Origin: Bacteriovoracaceae bacterium UBA6144
GTDB lineage: Bacteria > Bdellovibrionota > Bacteriovoracia > Bacteriovoracales > Bacteriovoracaceae
Assembly: GCA_002435705.1 (NCBI GenBank)
Contig: DIVA01000028.1
Location: 44,356-49,606, forward strand
Length of the DNA: 5,251 nucleotides
Direction: 5' to 3'
Shown: piece by piece, positions 5,228 to 5,251 of the stretch
How positions within the stretch are numbered: the first letter of the stretch is position 1
Layout: the number at the start of each line of letters is the position of its first letter
Position numbers and translations under genes: made by a program
Notes under the pieces: model-generated
What the model saw: the letters and a program-made list of their open reading frames with translations, nothing else
The model's database searches: none
Told to the model about the DNA's origin: nothing

Positions 5228-5251
5228 GGTGCCAGCCTCCGTGGTGCCAGC
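5228..5251 (+). repeat. Direct repeat GGTGCCAGC x2 with hairpin potential, possible start of a terminator
   Basis: GGTGCCAGC occurs at 5228-5236 and again at 5243-5251, six bases after the peptidase stop and straight after an A tract (5221-5227). The same bases can fold: 5228-5234 pairs with 5242-5248 (seven pairs, two of them G-U) around the loop GCCTCCG. No T tract is visible because the window ends. A longer stem would form if GCTGGCACC and a T run follow, with the A tract pairing to the T run, which would make a bidirectional terminator. It could equally be part of a dispersed repeat. Confidence 0.5.

Noticed and set aside
1..5251. CRISPR array, tRNA or rRNA, insertion sequence, phage or toxin-antitoxin module
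   Set aside because: No spaced repeat arrays, cloverleaf-like segments, transposase motifs or small paired toxin-antitoxin frames were seen on either strand.

Overview
The window looks like part of a Gram-negative bacterial chromosome. It holds an outer-membrane-type lipoprotein with a beta-barrel-like sequence, two proteins with Sec signal peptides, and the end of an ole (head-to-head hydrocarbon) gene cluster. A member of Bdellovibrionota or another former deltaproteobacterial lineage would fit, but that is inference from gene style and cannot be proved from the sequence. The window is almost fully coding. There are no RNA genes, insertion sequences or CRISPR arrays, and the longest gap between genes is 86 bases.

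Left part (1-1262, + strand): the last 72 codons of oleC (beta-lactone synthetase of the AMP-forming ligase superfamily) run through an ATGA overlap into a complete oleD (NAD(P)H-dependent 2-alkyl-3-ketoalkanoate reductase). In the known pathway OleA condenses two acyl-CoAs, OleD reduces the beta-keto acid, OleC forms the beta-lactone and OleB decarboxylates it to a long-chain cis-olefin. oleA and oleB, if present, lie to the left. oleD ends in a Lys-rich tail encoded across an in-frame A AAA AAG heptamer. Its last 14 codons overlap the 3' end of the next gene.

Middle (1219-2181, - strand): a membrane fatty-acid desaturase with three histidine boxes converges on oleD. It could alter the unsaturation of the acyl pool that feeds olefin synthesis. 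Its best promoter-like sequence would place the transcript start at or next to the ATG. The 69-base gap to its right carries back-to-back promoter-like elements for the desaturase and for the divergent gene at 2251.

Right part (2251-5222, + strand): a GC-richer gene for a lipoprotein with a beta-barrel-like body ending in Phe is followed by two AT-richer genes for secreted proteins. The second (4143-5222) is a clear divergent papain-like cysteine peptidase with Gln, Cys, His and Asn in the right order. The first (3126-4094) is unrecognised, but its Cys and His motifs suggest a second papain-fold enzyme. They lie 48 bases apart and may form a small envelope or secreted proteolysis unit. The window ends in a repeated GGTGCCAGC element that can fold into a hairpin just after the last stop codon and may be part of a terminator.
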